DNA from: a bacterium 1XD21-70
GTDB taxonomy: Bacteria > Bacillota > Clostridia > Lachnospirales > Lachnospiraceae
Length of the DNA: 64,000 nt
NCBI GenBank assembly: GCA_003669055.1
Contig: RAYB01000015.1
Location: 1-64,000 of the forward strand
Direction of reading: 5' to 3'
Shown here: positions 19,093-28,536 of the stretch, piece by piece
How the letters are laid out: every line of letters begins with the position of its first letter
How positions within the stretch are numbered: the first letter of the stretch is position 1
Notes under the pieces: generated by a model
What the model saw: only the letters and a program-made list of their open reading frames with translations
The model's database searches: none
What the model was told of the DNA's origin: nothing
Position numbers and translations under genes: made by a program

Positions 19093-20917
19093 ACAATTCC
19101 TGGGCATCCGCACCAAATAACGCCTCAAATTCCTGCTGCCCAATCTTCTCTTTTTCCATCAGAAGGTCACAGCACTTATCCAGGACATCCTTATGCTGCA
19201 GGATAATCGCCTCGGCCTTTTGGTAGCACTCATCAATAATCTTCTTCACCTCGGCATCAATGATCCCTGCAACACCCTCGCTGTAACTTTTGGCATGTGC
19301 CAGGTCACGGCCGATGAACACCTCATCCTCGTCACTGCCGTAATCAATCATGCCCACCATGTCTGACATCCCGTACTTTGTCACCATCGCGCGGGCAATC
19401 TTGCTGGCCTGTTTGATATCCTGGGACGCCCCTGTGGTCACATCCCCGAAGATGATCCCCTCTGCAATCCGCCCTCCCAGGGCAACCATGATATCCTGCA
19501 GCATCTTCCCCCTGGTGTTAAACATCTCATCCTCACTGGGCAGGGGCATTGTATAACCGGCCGCCCCCAGGCCTGTGGGGATGATGGAAACCGTGTGCAC
19601 CGGCCCTACATCCGGCAATACATGGAACAGGATCGCATGACCGGCCTCATGGTAGGCCGTGATCTTCTTCTCCTTCTCGGAAATCACGCGGCTCTTCTTC
19701 TCCGCGCCGATCCCTACCTTGACAAATGCCCTTTCAATATCGGACTGCAAGATGAACGCACGGTTGTTCTTTGCCGCATTGATTGCCGCCTCGTTCATAA
19801 GGTTTTCCAGGTCCGCACCCGTAAAACCGGAGGTGGTCCGTGCTATCCGTGTCAGATCCACATCCTCAGCCAGCGGCTTCTGCCGGGAGTGGACCTTTAA
19901 AATCTCCTCCCGCCCTTTTACATCCGGACGCCCTACCGCAACCTTGCGGTCAAAGCGCCCCGGCCTTAAAATCGCTGGATCCAAGATATCCACCCGGTTC
20001 GTTGCCGCCATGACGATAATCCCTTCATTGATGCCGAAGCCGTCCATCTCCACCAGCAGCTGGTTCAAGGTCTGCTCCCTCTCGTCATGGCCGCCCCCCA
20101 TGCCGGTGCCCCGGCGGCGCGCCACCGCATCAATCTCATCGATAAACACAATACAAGGGGCATTTTTCTTGGCATCCTCAAACAAGTCCCTCACGCGGGA
20201 TGCGCCTACCCCCACATACATCTCCACAAAATCCGAGCCGGAGATACTAAAAAACGGCACCCCCGCCTCACCTGCTACTGCTTTCGCCAACATGGTTTTC
20301 CCCGTTCCGGGAGGGCCTACCAGGATCACCCCTTTGGGGATGCGTGCCCCGACGCCGGTGTACTTCTGAGGATTTCGCAAAAAGTCCACCATCTCTTCCA
20401 GGTCTTCCTTTTCCTCCCTCAGCCCGGCCACATTTTTAAAGTTCACCAGGCTGCTGTGTATCATCCGGGCACGGCTCTTCCCGAAATTCATCATCCTGGT
20501 ATTTGCCCCGTTATTGGCGCTGGCACGCATATTCATCATAATTATCAGCACTACCGCCATCGCTACGGATACGCCTACCGGCAGGATCACGCTGATCCAG
20601 TAATTCCCCTGCGGCACATTGTTCATCAGATAATCAATGCCCCTCTCCTCCAGGAGTTTCCTTGCCTCATTGACATCTGACACATAGGCTATATATTCCT
20701 GGTCTCCGGCCAAAAATACCACCTCACCGGTAGGAGCCTGCTCGTTCTGGTTGATCGTGGCCTGGGTGATTTCTGCACCGTCCAGGATCTGCATGAACGC
20801 CTGGTTGCTCAGCCTCACCTGGCTGCCCCCCTGCAAAGCCTGGGTAAACCACAGCATCGCCACCAAAAGCAATGCCAAAAGCAGGATCCCGGTCCCTCTA
20901 AACGTCTGTTGTCTCAC
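19091..20917 (-). CDS. ftsH: ATP-dependent zinc metalloprotease FtsH
   Basis: Membrane-bound AAA+ protease for quality control of membrane and short-lived proteins. The protein has 608 residues. Two membrane segments (about 8-27 and 110-130) flank a small extracytoplasmic domain. The AAA module has Walker A (GPPGTGKT), Walker B (IVFIDEID) and the SRH, and the zinc protease domain has HEAGH. The start is GTG, with AAGGAGG eight bases upstream. It is the last gene of the tilS-hpt-ftsH series conserved in Firmicutes. Confidence 0.97.
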   Translation of the reverse strand: MRQQTFRGTGILLLALLLVAMLWFTQALQGGSQVRLSNQAFMQILDGAEITQATINQNEQAPTGEVVFLAGDQEYIAYVSDVNEARKLLEERGIDYLMNNVPQGNYWISVILPVGVSVAMAVVLIIMMNMRASANNGANTRMMNFGKSRARMIHSSLVNFKNVAGLREEKEDLEEMVDFLRNPQKYTGVGARIPKGVILVGPPGTGKTMLAKAVAGEAGVPFFSISGSDFVEMYVGVGASRVRDLFEDAKKNAPCIVFIDEIDAVARRRGTGMGGGHDEREQTLNQLLVEMDGFGINEGIIVMAATNRVDILDPAILRPGRFDRKVAVGRPDVKGREEILKVHSRQKPLAEDVDLTRIARTTSGFTGADLENLMNEAAINAAKNNRAFILQSDIERAFVKVGIGAEKKSRVISEKEKKITAYHEAGHAILFHVLPDVGPVHTVSIIPTGLGAAGYTMPLPSEDEMFNTRGKMLQDIMVALGGRIAEGIIFGDVTTGASQDIKQASKIARAMVTKYGMSDMVGMIDYGSDEDEVFIGRDLAHAKSYSEGVAGIIDAEVKKIIDECYQKAEAIILQHKDVLDKCCDLLMEKEKIGQQEFEALFGADAQEL

Positions 20918-20990
20918 TTATCGTTGCCTCCTTGTTCACTGCCGTTTTTGATTGGCGCCGCTGCGCCCGCCGGGCGTCTTCCCCGGCATC

Positions 20991-21515
20991 TCAGAATTCC
21001 ACCACACCGATATAAGGCAGGTTCCGATACTTCTGCGCATAGTCCAACCCATACCCTACCACAAACTCATCCGGAATCGTAAAACAAGTGTAATCCACTT
21101 TCACCTGTTTTTTCACCCGGCGCTCCGGCTTATCCAGCAAAGTGCACAGGCGGATGCTTGCCGGCCCCCGCTGCTTCAAAACCTCCATCAGATAAGAAAG
21201 GGTGCGCCCGGAATCAATGATGTCTTCCACAATCAGTACATTCTTATCCTTAAGCGATTCGTCCAAATCCTTGATGATACGGACCACCCCGCTGGACTTT
21301 GTGTCATCCCCATAGCTGGATACGGACATAAAATCCAGGCTGACCGGCACCGTCAGCCTTTTTGCCAGTTCACAGGTAAAAAATACCCCGCCCTTTAAAA
21401 TACAGATCAGATGAAGTTCTTTCCCCTCATAATCCAGGCTGACCTGCCTTGCAACTTCACTGATCCTCCGGTTCACTTCCTCTTCTGACAATAATACCCG
21501 GATCTTGTCTGCCAT
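20991..21515 (-). CDS. hpt: Hypoxanthine phosphoribosyltransferase
   Basis: Purine salvage enzyme that makes IMP (and usually GMP) from hypoxanthine (guanine) and PRPP. The 174 residues match the family length. The PRPP-binding motif VLIVEDIIDSGRTL is intact, as is the substrate region near the C-terminus (FVVGYGLDYAQKYRNLPYIG). The gene overlaps the 3' end of tilS by 59 bp, an arrangement common in this conserved cluster. Confidence 0.96.
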   Translation of the reverse strand: MADKIRVLLSEEEVNRRISEVARQVSLDYEGKELHLICILKGGVFFTCELAKRLTVPVSLDFMSVSSYGDDTKSSGVVRIIKDLDESLKDKNVLIVEDIIDSGRTLSYLMEVLKQRGPASIRLCTLLDKPERRVKKQVKVDYTCFTIPDEFVVGYGLDYAQKYRNLPYIGVVEF

Positions 21516-22953
21516 ATGCTTTTCCTCCGTAAAATTCCACCTGCAATATCGTATGGGTCTCTTCTACAATCTTATAATATTCACTGATCCGGTAGCCGAC
21601 TACCCAGAGCACATGTTTTCCTTCCGCCAGCAGCCAGATTTCATCCCTATGCTCCCGGGGAACCTTCTCATCGATCAGAAACCGTTTCAATGTCTTGCAC
21701 CCTCCCCCCGGCAGCGTCAGGTAATCTCCTGGTTGCCTGTGCCGGGCAGACAGCGTACCCTTTATTTTATCATAATCAAACCATTTCGTATACTCTTTTT
21801 TAGGAATTTCTGCCCCTTTCTTCCGGGGAAATACCGCACACCTCAGTTCACCCGGCAGCAAAGGCACCGTTCCCGGCACCAATACCTCTGCCGGGCAGGC
21901 ATCCCTTCGCACTGGCAGGATCTCCTCCCCTGCCGCTGCGCCATAGTTCTCAATCCCGATTTCCTGGCTGCTGCAAAATGCCCGCAGACATCCCGGCAGA
22001 TCCAGGCTCCCACCGGCTGTGAGCCTCCCGATCAGCCCTAAGTGCCTGGCAGTGATATCCCTATGGCCGGCATCCGCCTCATCCAGCATCCGCCGGATCA
22101 GGTATATGCGGATGACCGGCTCCTGCCCCCAAAACTCCCGGGCATCCATAGATGCCCGCACCACCTGCCTGCCGCCCTTCCCTGTCCCTTTGCCGGCTTT
22201 GCCGGACTGCTGCCATACCTTCCCGGCCTGTTTTTGTAAATAATCATCCGCCTGCCGGAAAATCCCTCCCGCACGGAGCACATTTTCCACCGCGCGGCCG
22301 TTCACGTGCCCGGACACATAGGGGATCAGTTCATTCCGGATCCTGTTCCTGGTATACTCCCCCGACAGGTTTGTGGAATCTTCCCTCCATCCTATCCCCC
22401 TTGACTCCAGGTAATCCTGGATTTCCTGGCGGCGCACTGCCAAAAGAGGGCGGATCCTGTTCTTTTGCACCGGCCGCATCCCGGCCAGCCCCCTTAGGCC
22501 GCTCCCCCTAAAGAGATGGTGCAAAATCGTCTCTGCATTGTCATCTTGATGGTGCGCCACCGCTATCCATACCGGGCGCTGCCCTTCCCCATCTTCTTCC
22601 TGCTGCCAGCGCCCCGCTTCTTCCTCCATCACTTCATACCGCACGGCACGCCCCGCTTCCTCCACGGATAGGCCATGCTCCCTGGCATATCCAGGCACAT
22701 CCCGGCATACGGTTTTTTGGGGTACTCCCAGCCTCGCGCAAAACCCCTCTACATATGCCGCATCCCGGTCTGCCTCTCTTCCCCGGATCCCATGATGCAC
22801 GTGCACTGCCCGGATCTGCAGGCCGATCTCGTTTTCTGCCAGCACCAAAAGCAGGCACACCGAATCCGCGCCTCCTGACACCCCCACCACGACCCGGTCG
22901 CCTGGCTTTAACATTTCATTATCTTCTATAAACTCCCATACCTTCTCCCTCAT
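21457..22953 (-). CDS. tilS: tRNA(Ile)-lysidine synthetase TilS
   Basis: Essential ATP-dependent enzyme that converts C34 of the CAU-anticodon tRNA-Ile to lysidine, so that it reads AUA. The protein has 498 residues. The PP-loop SGGADSVCLL is near residue 26, followed by the HHGIRG and HHQDDNAET motifs. The TilS-specific C-terminal domain ends in a WxxxG-type core (LWVVGYRISEYYKI). The ATG at 22953 has GGAGG upstream and fits the family N-terminus. The longer frame adds 22 unlikely residues. The 3' end runs 59 bp into hpt. Confidence 0.95.
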   Translation of the reverse strand: MREKVWEFIEDNEMLKPGDRVVVGVSGGADSVCLLLVLAENEIGLQIRAVHVHHGIRGREADRDAAYVEGFCARLGVPQKTVCRDVPGYAREHGLSVEEAGRAVRYEVMEEEAGRWQQEEDGEGQRPVWIAVAHHQDDNAETILHHLFRGSGLRGLAGMRPVQKNRIRPLLAVRRQEIQDYLESRGIGWREDSTNLSGEYTRNRIRNELIPYVSGHVNGRAVENVLRAGGIFRQADDYLQKQAGKVWQQSGKAGKGTGKGGRQVVRASMDAREFWGQEPVIRIYLIRRMLDEADAGHRDITARHLGLIGRLTAGGSLDLPGCLRAFCSSQEIGIENYGAAAGEEILPVRRDACPAEVLVPGTVPLLPGELRCAVFPRKKGAEIPKKEYTKWFDYDKIKGTLSARHRQPGDYLTLPGGGCKTLKRFLIDEKVPREHRDEIWLLAEGKHVLWVVGYRISEYYKIVEETHTILQVEFYGGKAYGRQDPGIIVRRGSEPEDQ

Positions 22954-23033
22954 AACGTCCTCCTGCCAGCTTTGCTTTCCGCTGTTTTTAACTATACCCG
23001 GATTTCCTTCCCCTTGCAAGCCTCTCTTTCATG

Positions 23034-23060
23034 CAGAAAAAGAGAGCGGCCACGCCGCTC
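23034..23060 (-). terminator. Terminator between spoIIE and tilS
   Basis: A 7-bp G+C stem (GAGCGGC/GCCGCTC, 3-nt loop) followed on the minus strand by TCTCTTTTTC starts two bases after the spoIIE stop. It would separate spoIIE from the tilS operon. Confidence 0.6.
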
Positions 23061-23061
23061 C

Positions 23062-24468
23062 CTACCGTTTCCAGATTCCTCCTACCAGTACCATCATATC
23101 ATCCCGCGCCTCTTCCTCCTGGCTCGCAAAATTCAGGATGTCTTCTGCCATCTCCTGGACGCTGCGCACCTCCATGCCCTCTATGTACTCTTTCAGACTC
23201 CCTTCTTTGTCCTCCCCCGGACATGCTTCCAGGATGCCGTCCGTCACCATCACCACCCGGTCGCCGTCCCAAAGCTTTTTTGACAGAAGCACCGGCTCGA
23301 CGCCAGACAGGATGCCCGCAGGCACCTCCCCGGCTTCTAACACTTCCACTCCGTTTCCGCTCAGCACAAAGGTCGCCACCGCCCCTAATTTCATGGCCTC
23401 CAATACCCCTGTGTGAAGATCCACACAGCATAAATCAAGGGTCGCCGGACGCTGCTGTTCCCCTGTCAGCATCAGCACCGTATTGACCATCTTAAGCGCC
23501 GCCCGCGCCGAGAAGCCTGTTTCCAGAAGCTGCTGCGCCAGTTCCACCACACGCCTGCTCTCCGAGGATGCCTGTTCCCCGCTCCCCATCCCATCCGATA
23601 TGCTCAATATGGCCTGTCCCGGCGCCTCCTCCGAATAGGTAAAATTATCGCCGGAGAACATCTCCCCCTCCCGGGGCAGCCGGGCTACACCATACATCAT
23701 CCGGTATCTCCCTGCTTCGGAAAAATGGACCGTTGCCGCCTGTTTCGTCACCAGCGCACGCGTGTCCTTCGGGGCATACCAGCCTTTATTGCCCATCGCA
23801 CGCCCTAGGATTTCCGCCGCCTCACGCGCCGTCACGCACCGCCCGTTTAATGTCCGCACAGTCAGGTAAGCTTCCCGCTGGTGATTCTCATATTCCAAAA
23901 GCAAAAGGTTCTCAACCATCATATGGTGCTGCCGGAACATCTTTTTTACCACATCAGCCTTGCTGTCCGTGATATCCGATGCCTCCTCCATCTGGTGGGC
24001 AAATTCCTCCAGGATCACTGCCAGTTCCCTAAACTGCACGATCACCGTATCCCGGCTCTCCAAAAACCGGTTCTTCCACTCCAAATTCATGGTGGCCCGC
24101 CCCAAATTCCGGTTCAGCTGCCCCACATAAGCCTCCCTCCTCCGGCAGGTCTCCATAAAAAAGCGGGGCATGTCTTCAAACTCCACCTTCCCCTTCTGCT
24201 CGAATGCCCGCAGAAGGTAATAGAGATAATAACTATCCTCTTTGTTGCTGTCATGATACAGGTTGCAGCGGCTGCAGCCGCCGCACACCATAACAGCCGA
24301 CATCTGCATGGCCGCCAGGGCATCCTCCTTTGTCAGGCCCCGCTTGTCCTCCAGGCCATCCTGGCAGGACTTTGCCAGAAGCCCCAGCGAACGGGCCATC
24401 TCTCCTAAACGGCTGGCCGTATATACATTCACATCTGCCATATCGCGGCGTTTTGGTCGTCTCCACAC
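23062..24468 (-). CDS. spoIIE: SpoIIE-like PP2C phosphatase lacking the membrane domain
   Basis: SpoIIE dephosphorylates SpoIIAA, which frees sigma-F in the forespore. This 468-residue protein has the central region (with CGGCSRC near residue 65 and a helical stretch at about 90-215) and the C-terminal PP2C-type phosphatase domain (ILSISDGMGSG; TDGILEA; ARDDMMVLV). The roughly 300-residue, multi-pass N-terminal domain of Bacillus SpoIIE is absent. Only 53 bp separate its start from divIC, so it is not hidden in another frame. The start is GTG behind GGAGGGG. The position between divIC and tilS is the classical spoIIE position. Confidence 0.9.
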   Translation of the reverse strand: MWRRPKRRDMADVNVYTASRLGEMARSLGLLAKSCQDGLEDKRGLTKEDALAAMQMSAVMVCGGCSRCNLYHDSNKEDSYYLYYLLRAFEQKGKVEFEDMPRFFMETCRRREAYVGQLNRNLGRATMNLEWKNRFLESRDTVIVQFRELAVILEEFAHQMEEASDITDSKADVVKKMFRQHHMMVENLLLLEYENHQREAYLTVRTLNGRCVTAREAAEILGRAMGNKGWYAPKDTRALVTKQAATVHFSEAGRYRMMYGVARLPREGEMFSGDNFTYSEEAPGQAILSISDGMGSGEQASSESRRVVELAQQLLETGFSARAALKMVNTVLMLTGEQQRPATLDLCCVDLHTGVLEAMKLGAVATFVLSGNGVEVLEAGEVPAGILSGVEPVLLSKKLWDGDRVVMVTDGILEACPGEDKEGSLKEYIEGMEVRSVQEMAEDILNFASQEEEARDDMMVLVGGIWKR

Positions 24469-24521
24469 AAAAATCCCCTCCTAAACCACATTATATGCGG
24501 CAGGAAGGGATTGTATTCCCA

Positions 24522-24857
24522 TCAGTTCTTTGGAACTGGCTTTAACAGAATCTCATCAGGCTTCACCAGACCCAGTTTCTGCTTTGCCACTTCTTCCACA
24601 TACTGTTTCGTCTGCACATAGACCTCATACTCTTTTAAGTCCTCAGCCCTGCTCAGTTCCTTGTCATACTGCTGCTGAAGCAGCAGTTCCCGCTCCTGGT
24701 ACTCCTGATCCTTTTTCTCCATAGATGTAATCCTGACATTGACCACAACTCCCAGGCAGAACACTACCAGTGTAATGCCCATGATAGCCATCCGGTTGCC
24801 CCAGCGGTCTTTTTTCCTCTTTCTTGCCCCTCTTCCCATGCTGCTGTTTTTTTTCAT
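24522..24857 (-). CDS. divIC: DivIC/FtsB-type septum formation initiator
   Basis: Bitopic division protein that works with FtsL and DivIB at the septum. The protein has 111 residues. It has a very basic cytoplasmic start, one membrane segment (about 24-43) and an extracytoplasmic coiled coil (KKDQEYQERELLLQQQYDKE region). It ends in KQYVEEVAKQKLGLVKPDE, the conserved motif of the family. The ATG at 24857 is preceded by AGGTGAT, complementary to the rRNA end. A start at 24896 that overlaps the yabQ stop (ATGA) is the alternative. Confidence 0.88.
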   Translation of the reverse strand: MKKNSSMGRGARKRKKDRWGNRMAIMGITLVVFCLGVVVNVRITSMEKKDQEYQERELLLQQQYDKELSRAEDLKEYEVYVQTKQYVEEVAKQKLGLVKPDEILLKPVPKN

Positions 24858-24892
24858 AAAATCACCTGCTTTAAGCCCAACCCTATTGCCAT

Positions 24893-25237
24893 TCATCTTT
24901 GGTTCCGTCTCGATATCCTTATTCTAAAGCATCTTCCAACCTTTTTCAACACTTTTCGGAAAAATGCGCCAACCAGCCGGTCATATACCACCATGCTTAA
25001 AAGCACCGCGCTGATGACATACAGGCGTAATGCGCCGTCATTTTCCCTGTATAGCAGATAAAACACCGTAAATCCGGCAAAAACCCAGTAGCCCAGGTCT
25101 TCCACTCCCACCCACAGCCATCCGTGGCGCACCAGCACACGGAAAATCCGCAGCAGGTCGTAAAGAGCCATCAGTCCGGCACCGGTTATCATGCCCATCA
25201 CAAGCAGCCTTGCTTCAAAATGGATATTGGGGCTCAT
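24893..25237 (-). CDS. yabQ: Spore cortex biosynthesis protein YabQ
   Basis: YabQ is a mother-cell membrane protein needed for cortex formation in Bacillus. The 114-residue protein has three or four hydrophobic segments covering most of its length and a basic C-terminus (RIRISRR). Identification rests on this pattern, on the LLVMGMITGAGLMALYDLLR start typical of the family, and on its place between yabP and divIC, which is conserved in sporeformers. Confidence 0.85.
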   Translation of the reverse strand: MSPNIHFEARLLVMGMITGAGLMALYDLLRIFRVLVRHGWLWVGVEDLGYWVFAGFTVFYLLYRENDGALRLYVISAVLLSMVVYDRLVGAFFRKVLKKVGRCFRIRISRRNQR

Positions 25238-25255
25238 GCCTTGTCATCCGCCCCC

Positions 25256-25540
25256 TCACTTGAACAGCCGGACAAAAAAAGACTGCCCTGCCTTGCGGTA
25301 TGCTTCATTGGAGGAATAGGCCATGCTGTCCACAGTCCCCGTGACATCCACTTCCCCTTTTTCCACCAACAGGCGGCTGACATGCAGATCCTTCCCTTTC
25401 AGGGTCAAAAGCCCCAGGTCTGTGTCCATGACCACCTGATTCTCATCAAATGCCACTACTTCCCGCACTCCTGTCAGATTGGCTGCTGCACGGTTCTGCA
25501 GAAAACAGGCGTGGGGACGGTTTCCCGATTTTTCCTCCAT
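25256..25540 (-). CDS. yabP: Sporulation protein YabP
   Basis: Small protein of the YabP/YqfC family, produced in the mother cell and linked to cortex assembly. The 94 residues include the family core (NLTGVREVVAFDENQVVM and LLTLKGKDLHV). The ATG at 25540 has AGGAGG nine bases upstream. The longer frame adds 13 residues with no ribosome binding site. It is followed 18 bp later by yabQ. Confidence 0.88.
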   Translation of the reverse strand: MEEKSGNRPHACFLQNRAAANLTGVREVVAFDENQVVMDTDLGLLTLKGKDLHVSRLLVEKGEVDVTGTVDSMAYSSNEAYRKAGQSFFVRLFK

Positions 25541-25609
25541 GCAAAAAGACCTCCTGCTATATGAAACACCTGATTTCAATATATGAGGAGATCTCTTCCC
25601 TTATGACTT

Positions 25610-25849
25610 TTATAAATACCGGTATAATTCCTTCGCATCGTCCTTACGGACTGTCTCCTGGACATCCAGGACCTCTACCTTCACCGAACTTGTGCCAAAC
25701 TGTATCTCTATAATGTCCCCTGCCTTGACGTTCACCGACGCCTTGGCCGGTTTTCCATTGACTAGGACCCGCCCAGCGTCACAGGCCTCATTGGCCACTG
25801 TCCGGCGCTTAATCAGGCGGGAAACCTTCAGATATTTGTCTAATCTCAT
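25610..25849 (-). CDS. rqcP: S4-domain RNA-binding protein RqcP (YabO)
   Basis: A 79-residue protein that is almost entirely one S4 RNA-binding domain (MRLDKYLKVSRLIKRRTVAN and GRVLVNGKPAKASVNVKAGD). RqcP binds stalled 50S subunits and helps RqcH add alanine tails in ribosome quality control. It starts three bases after the hup stop, so the two are cotranscribed. The yabO name reflects its conserved position upstream of yabP. Confidence 0.9.
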   Translation of the reverse strand: MRLDKYLKVSRLIKRRTVANEACDAGRVLVNGKPAKASVNVKAGDIIEIQFGTSSVKVEVLDVQETVRKDDAKELYRYL

Positions 25850-25852
25850 AAA

Positions 25853-26128
25853 TTATTCGTTTACCATATCCTTTAACGCTTTGCCTGGTTTAAACTTCGG
25901 GCTCTTACAAGCCTTGATCGGCATCGACTCACCTGTCCTGGGATTCCTGCCTTCCCTCGCCGCCCTCTCAGATACCTCAAAAGTACCAAAGCCTACCAAC
26001 TGCACCTTATCGCCATTCTTCAAAGCAGCAGACACAACATCAGCAAATGCCTTCAATGCTGCTTCCGCATCCTTCTTGGATATCTCTGCCTGTTCTGCAA
26101 TTGCCGTTACTAATTCTGTTTTATTCAT
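25853..26128 (-). CDS. hup: HU-family DNA-binding protein
   Basis: Nucleoid protein that bends and compacts DNA as a dimer. The 91 residues match the family length. The N-terminal helices begin [13 protein letters not shown], the beta-arm motif is [18 protein letters not shown], and the C-terminus is a basic helix. AGGAGG lies seven bases before the ATG at 26128. Its own strong promoter (26194-26222) overlaps the end of mazG. Confidence 0.97.
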   Translation of the reverse strand: MNKTELVTAIAEQAEISKKDAEAALKAFADVVSAALKNGDKVQLVGFGTFEVSERAAREGRNPRTGESMPIKACKSPKFKPGKALKDMVNE

Positions 26129-26193
26129 GATTATTCCTCCTGAAATCGTCTGGCACAGCCCTTGCCGCACCCTTGAAATAGTATACTCTACAT

Positions 26194-26222
26194 TTTATAT
26201 CTGTTTTGCTACTGTTTGTCAA
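26194..26222 (-). promoter_or_regulatory. Strong sigma-A promoter of hup
   Basis: On the minus strand there is a perfect -35 TTGACA (26217-26222), a 17-bp spacer and -10 TATAAA (26194-26199). The 8-bp palindrome AGTATACT lies just downstream, near the expected transcription start, and could be an operator. Confidence 0.85.
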
Positions 26223-26599
26223 GGTTTTTTGGCTTTTTCCTGCTTTTTAATCTCCCCCCACAGCTTCAGGCTTTCCTCCGGCGAAAGCGGCTTCATCTCC
26301 CCGAATACATGGGGATGGCGGCGGATCATCTTTTCACATATTCCGTCAACCACGTCTTCCAGCCGGAAATATCCCTGTTCCTTGGCGATCTGGCTATAGA
26401 TCAGCACATGGAAAAGCAAATCCCCCAATTCCTCACACAGATTTTCCATGTCCTTATTGTCAACCGCCGCCAGAACCTCCCCTGCCTCCTCCTCAAGGCA
26501 AGGCTTTAAACTCTCAAAAGTCTGCTTCCGATCCCAGGCACAGCCGTTTTCCGAACGGAGGGTCTCCACCACCGATATCAATTCCTCAAATGTGTGCAT
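26219..26599 (-). CDS. mazG: MazG nucleotide pyrophosphohydrolase (single domain)
   Basis: House-cleaning NTP pyrophosphatase. The 126 residues cover one MazG domain, with the metal-binding EExxE ... ExxD pattern (CLEEEAGEVLAAVDN; EELGDLLFHVL). Typical E. coli MazG has two domains; Firmicutes often carry this short form. Its start overlaps the end of the GlgX-like gene by 14 bp, so it is translated from the same mRNA. Confidence 0.92.
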   Translation of the reverse strand: MHTFEELISVVETLRSENGCAWDRKQTFESLKPCLEEEAGEVLAAVDNKDMENLCEELGDLLFHVLIYSQIAKEQGYFRLEDVVDGICEKMIRRHPHVFGEMKPLSPEESLKLWGEIKKQEKAKKP

Positions 26600-28487
26600 C
26601 CTGCTCCTCCTGAACTTTTTGTTTATGTTCTTTTCCGATCAGCACCAGGATGGACCGGGGCGGCACCATAATCTGCTTTTGGTTCCCGGCCTCAGGCTCC
26701 TCCCCCGGCTCATAATAGCCGTTATGCCCGTCATCCGCAGTGTCAAACGCCAGATGCCAGCGCAGCCCTTTCGGCAGGTGGGGGAGCGCAAACCCATGCG
26801 GCTCCCAATGCATGTTGTATGCCACAAAAAAGCTGTCATCCTCCGTCCCGTCCGGCTTCCTGCCGTACTTCCCGCAATACAGGATCCCTAATTGGCGCCG
26901 GAAATTGTCAAATTCCGGAACCCATGCCCGGACCCCATGATAGGACACATCCGGAAACCCACACATCTCATAATCCATCATCCTTGGTTCCGTGCCTCTC
27001 CTAAACACTGGGTGCGCCTTGCGGAACGCAATCACAAATTTCACAAACGTGTACAGGTCCTGGTTGCTCTTTAGCTGGCTCCAGTTAAGCCAGGAGACGG
27101 CATTGTCCTGGCAGTAGGCATTATTGTTGCCGTTCTGTGTATTGCCGAATTCATCCCCGGCCATCAAAAGCGGGGTTCCCTGGCTCAAAAACAGCAAAAG
27201 ATATGCATTGCGCAGCTGCTGTTTTCTAAGCCCTACTATCTTTTTCTTCCTCGCAGGCCCCTCTACGCCACAATTCCAGCTATAATTATAGTCACTCCCA
27301 TCGAGGTTCTTTTCCCCGTTGTCTTCGTTATGCTTCTGCTCATAGCATACCAGGTCCATCAACGTAAACCCATTGGTATTGGCCATATAATTGATGATGC
27401 CATGGGCAGCCGGGTTCCGCCTGCTGCAAAGAGCCAGCCTGCCCATCTGCCCTTCATCCCCTTTAAGCACCCTGCGCATGTCAATAAGGAAGCCGTCATT
27501 GTATTCTCCCAGGTATTTGGGTGAGGAAGGCTTTGCCACGCCTTCCCAGTAGGAAGCCCAGACCTTGCTCCCGGCCAGGTACGGATCCTGAGCCAGCAGC
27601 GCCGCCGGTGCATCCCCTGTTATGTGGATGCCGTCCAGATGATACTCCCTCACCCAGCGGCGCGCCATATCCAAGACATAGGCCGGGGATTCCTTGCCGG
27701 TAAAGAAGAGTTCTGCCACCAGTTCAATCCCCGCCCGGTGCAATTCTTTCACCAGGTGCTTAAACTCCAGGTCCGGCCGGCGTTTTTTCCCCGCATAAGA
27801 CGCTTTCGGAGCCCCGTTAAAGGCACTGCCATACCCCCAGTAATTCAGTCTCCCATCGGCCTCCCGCCTCTGGTTAGGCCCGTCATAGCACTCCTTTGCC
27901 ATCACCTCGGAAAACTCTGCCATTGGCATCAGTTCAAGTGTAGTGACCCCCAGTTCCTTCAGATAAGGGATCTTTTCCACGATTCCCCGGAAAGTCCCCT
28001 TATCCTTCACCTTCGAGGAAGAATGCCTGGTAAATCCACGCACATGGATCCGGTATACCACGCACTCCTCATAGGGGATATGCAGAGGCACATCCCCTTC
28101 CCAGTCAAAGCCTTCCTGCCCCACCGGGCAGCGCAGCAGGGCATGGACCTGGTCTTTCCCGCCCCATTCCTCCTGCCCGGTAAAGGCATGCCCATAGGGG
28201 TCGGAAAACATCTTCCCATCCGCCTCAAAGGCATACTCCATCCGTTCCAGGCCTTTGCCTAGCACGGTCATTTCCCAGACATTTCCCACCCTTTTTTCTG
28301 CCGGGAACGGGATGGAACAAAACACACCGTCCTCCTTACCGGCCGCATGGGCCGCTGACGGCGCAAACAAAACCAGGCTGCACTCCTCTGCCTCTGCCGT
28401 TACCGAAACGTGAATCCCCCCGTCTACAATTGTGAGCCCCAATGGATATGCTTTCCCGTCCGTGTTGTCAATCTTATACTGCCGCAT
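26586..28487 (-). CDS. GlgX-like GH13 protein with all catalytic residues replaced
   Basis: A 633-residue protein clearly related to isoamylase/GlgX debranching enzymes. It has an N-terminal beta domain, the barrel entry HVRGFT, YLKELGVTTLELMPMAEF, NYWGYG, and the long GlgX signature DEFGNTQNGNNNAYCQDN. All four catalytic regions are altered. The region I NH is lost (AELFFTGKES). The usual DGFRFD reads DGIHIT (nucleophile to Thr290). AEPWD reads ASYWE (acid/base to Ser312). HDGFT reads TNGFT (Asp to Asn372). It is full length and free of stops, so it is more likely a non-catalytic glucan-binding or regulatory protein than a decaying gene. Confidence 0.85.
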   Translation of the reverse strand: MRQYKIDNTDGKAYPLGLTIVDGGIHVSVTAEAEECSLVLFAPSAAHAAGKEDGVFCSIPFPAEKRVGNVWEMTVLGKGLERMEYAFEADGKMFSDPYGHAFTGQEEWGGKDQVHALLRCPVGQEGFDWEGDVPLHIPYEECVVYRIHVRGFTRHSSSKVKDKGTFRGIVEKIPYLKELGVTTLELMPMAEFSEVMAKECYDGPNQRREADGRLNYWGYGSAFNGAPKASYAGKKRRPDLEFKHLVKELHRAGIELVAELFFTGKESPAYVLDMARRWVREYHLDGIHITGDAPAALLAQDPYLAGSKVWASYWEGVAKPSSPKYLGEYNDGFLIDMRRVLKGDEGQMGRLALCSRRNPAAHGIINYMANTNGFTLMDLVCYEQKHNEDNGEKNLDGSDYNYSWNCGVEGPARKKKIVGLRKQQLRNAYLLLFLSQGTPLLMAGDEFGNTQNGNNNAYCQDNAVSWLNWSQLKSNQDLYTFVKFVIAFRKAHPVFRRGTEPRMMDYEMCGFPDVSYHGVRAWVPEFDNFRRQLGILYCGKYGRKPDGTEDDSFFVAYNMHWEPHGFALPHLPKGLRWHLAFDTADDGHNGYYEPGEEPEAGNQKQIMVPPRSILVLIGKEHKQKVQEEQDAHI

Positions 28488-28536
28488 TCTCCAGCCACCT
28501 TTCTTCTGCCCGCCTCATATGCCATCTGCTGTCTGC

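Noticed and set aside
25556-25586. Sigma-E-like promoter (TCATATAT, 15 bp, CATATAGC) before yabP
   Set aside because: The -10 directly abuts the yabP ribosome binding site, so the transcript would start within or after it. Not usable for yabP.
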